Assembly (NCBI GenBank): GCA_014238905.1
Contig: JABAAE010000007.1
Coordinates: 144,852-208,851 of the forward strand
Origin: Planctomycetota bacterium
GTDB taxonomy: Bacteria > Planctomycetota > Planctomycetia > Pirellulales > Pirellulaceae
Length of the DNA: 64,000 bases
Direction: 5' to 3'
The notes beneath the pieces are model-generated. The model was not told the DNA's origin. It saw only the letters and a program-made list of their open reading frames with translations, and did no database searches. Positions 63,234 to 64,000 of the stretch are shown here, piece by piece (the stretch's first letter is position 1; every line of letters begins with the position of its first letter). Made by a program: the position numbers and the translations under genes.

Positions 63234-64000
63234 GTGGAACTCAGCAACTCTCAACTCGCCATTTTCATCACCTCAACGCTGATTCCCCCCATGCTGGTTG
63301 CGTACGTGGTCACATGGATCGTACGAATCAATGCAAATCGCCTCGGATTGCTGGATGAACCCGGCGATCGGAAGGTGCACCTGGTGCCAACTCCGCTGGG
63401 AGGTGGAATCGGGATATGGGCTGGATTCTTTACGGTTTTTGCGGTCGGAAGTTTGATACTGGTTTTTCGTGACGTTGGATGGATCGACCGATTGATGCCC
63501 GGATTCGCCAGGCAACATTTGGACGGGATCAGTGCCAAACTGGATTCGCTATGGATCCTGATTGGATCAGGGACGTTACTTGCACTGGTCGGACTCGCGG
63601 ATGACAAATGGGCAATTGGCTGGAAACCAAGATTAGCAAGTCAGTTTCTGATCGCATTATTTTGCGTTGCCTGGCAGGGCTGGCGGGCGACCGCGTTTAT
63701 CTCAGTGCCGTTAGTACCTGGTTTACTCAGCGTCGTCTGGATCGTGGCAATGATTAATTCCTTCAACATGTTAGATAATATGGACGGACTCTCCGGAGGG
63801 GTAGCGTTTTTAGCTTCCACTTTTCTGGCGGCTGTTCTGTTGATTTCGCGGGAGGGCGAAGAAGGGAATCAACAGCTCTTTGTAGCCGGCTTATTAATCG
63901 TTCTGGCCGGTTCTCTGCTTGGATTTCTGTTCCACAATCGCCCTCCGGCGGCCATTTTCATGGGAGATGGTGGAAGTTACTTTATTGGATTCGTGATCGC
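63234..64000 (+). CDS. WecA/TagO/MraY-type phospho-sugar transferase, cut by window edge
   Basis: The frame starts with GTG at 63234 (the only start after an in-frame TAA at 63207) and is open to the right edge (255 codons seen). It is polytopic, with the family motifs LVGLADDKW, NSFNMLDNMDGLSGG and FMGDGGSYFIGF. These enzymes join a sugar-1-phosphate to undecaprenyl phosphate to start cell-surface polysaccharide or peptidoglycan-lipid synthesis. The DNMDG and GDGGS forms are closer to WecA/TagO than to MraY. The C-terminal part is missing. Confidence 0.9.
   Translation, partial: MELSNSQLAIFITSTLIPPMLVAYVVTWIVRINANRLGLLDEPGDRKVHLVPTPLGGGIGIWAGFFTVFAVGSLILVFRDVGWIDRLMPGFARQHLDGISAKLDSLWILIGSGTLLALVGLADDKWAIGWKPRLASQFLIALFCVAWQGWRATAFISVPLVPGLLSVVWIVAMINSFNMLDNMDGLSGGVAFLASTFLAAVLLISREGEEGNQQLFVAGLLIVLAGSLLGFLFHNRPPAAIFMGDGGSYFIGFVI

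Overview
The window looks like a chromosomal segment of a planctomycete, probably in or near the Pirellulales. The grounds are a planctomycete-type c-type cytochrome/WD40/coiled-coil fusion, a formylglycine sulfatase, a MoxR-DUF58-VWA operon, a very large DUF4175-like membrane protein, many short lipoproteins, a class II terpene cyclase, moderate GC, weak or absent Shine-Dalgarno sites and frequent GTG/TTG starts. No taxonomic marker such as rRNA is present, so this is inference. No tRNA, rRNA, IS element, prophage or CRISPR array was seen.

Layout. 1-2355 (minus): an Mla-like ABC ATPase running into a membrane domain (cut by the left edge), coupled to a membrane-anchored partner. 2.7-4.8 kb: a glycerophosphodiester phosphodiesterase between two related small lipoproteins. 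5-13 kb: FloA flotillin, leucyl aminopeptidase, a UbiD-family decarboxylase, a LOG-family protein, a GNAT-like protein and an EVE-domain protein. 14-20.7 kb (minus): an overlapping operon of a 1362-residue DUF4175-like protein, a squalene-cyclase-repeat protein and an NPCBM protein. 20.7-23.5 kb: M19 dipeptidase, STAS protein and an exported protein. 23.5-28.2 kb (minus): an isoprenoid cluster made of a DXDD class II cyclase, a DUF116-polyprenyl synthase fusion and a chorismate-lyase-like protein. 28.3-33.6 kb: SET protein, a repeat-rich lipoprotein, another lipoprotein and a double-PilZ protein. 33.8-43.4 kb: AguB-like amidohydrolase, BioD, cytochrome-WD40 protein, suppressor-of-fused protein, enolase, riboflavin synthase and KsgA. 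43.6-53.9 kb (minus): a MoxR-DUF58-BatA/B-like operon ending in a TPR-like protein and an intrinsic terminator, followed by a 1258-residue exported protein. 54-64 kb: alpha/beta hydrolase, ComEC, XerC/D recombinase, PlsC acyltransferase, sulfatase, and a WecA/MraY-type transferase cut by the right edge.

How genes work together. Several minus-strand operons are held together by 4-base start/stop overlaps (GTGA, TTGA, ATGA), implying coupled translation. The cyclase, prenyl synthase and chorismate-lyase-like genes plausibly form one pathway making a cyclised isoprenoid or aromatic meroterpenoid. The MoxR operon should encode a chaperone-like AAA system with membrane VWA partners.

The most unusual sequence-level signal is a repeated pattern of short direct tandem duplications (units of 13-22 bp, 2-5 copies). 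In non-coding DNA they often lie just downstream of stop codons, or across them. Inside genes the units are always multiples of three. One such duplication appears to have created the present stop codon of the terpene cyclase. A second unusual signal is a Gly/Lys/Arg-rich reading frame that continues in phase beyond two TGA codons after the TPR-like gene at 48.3 kb.
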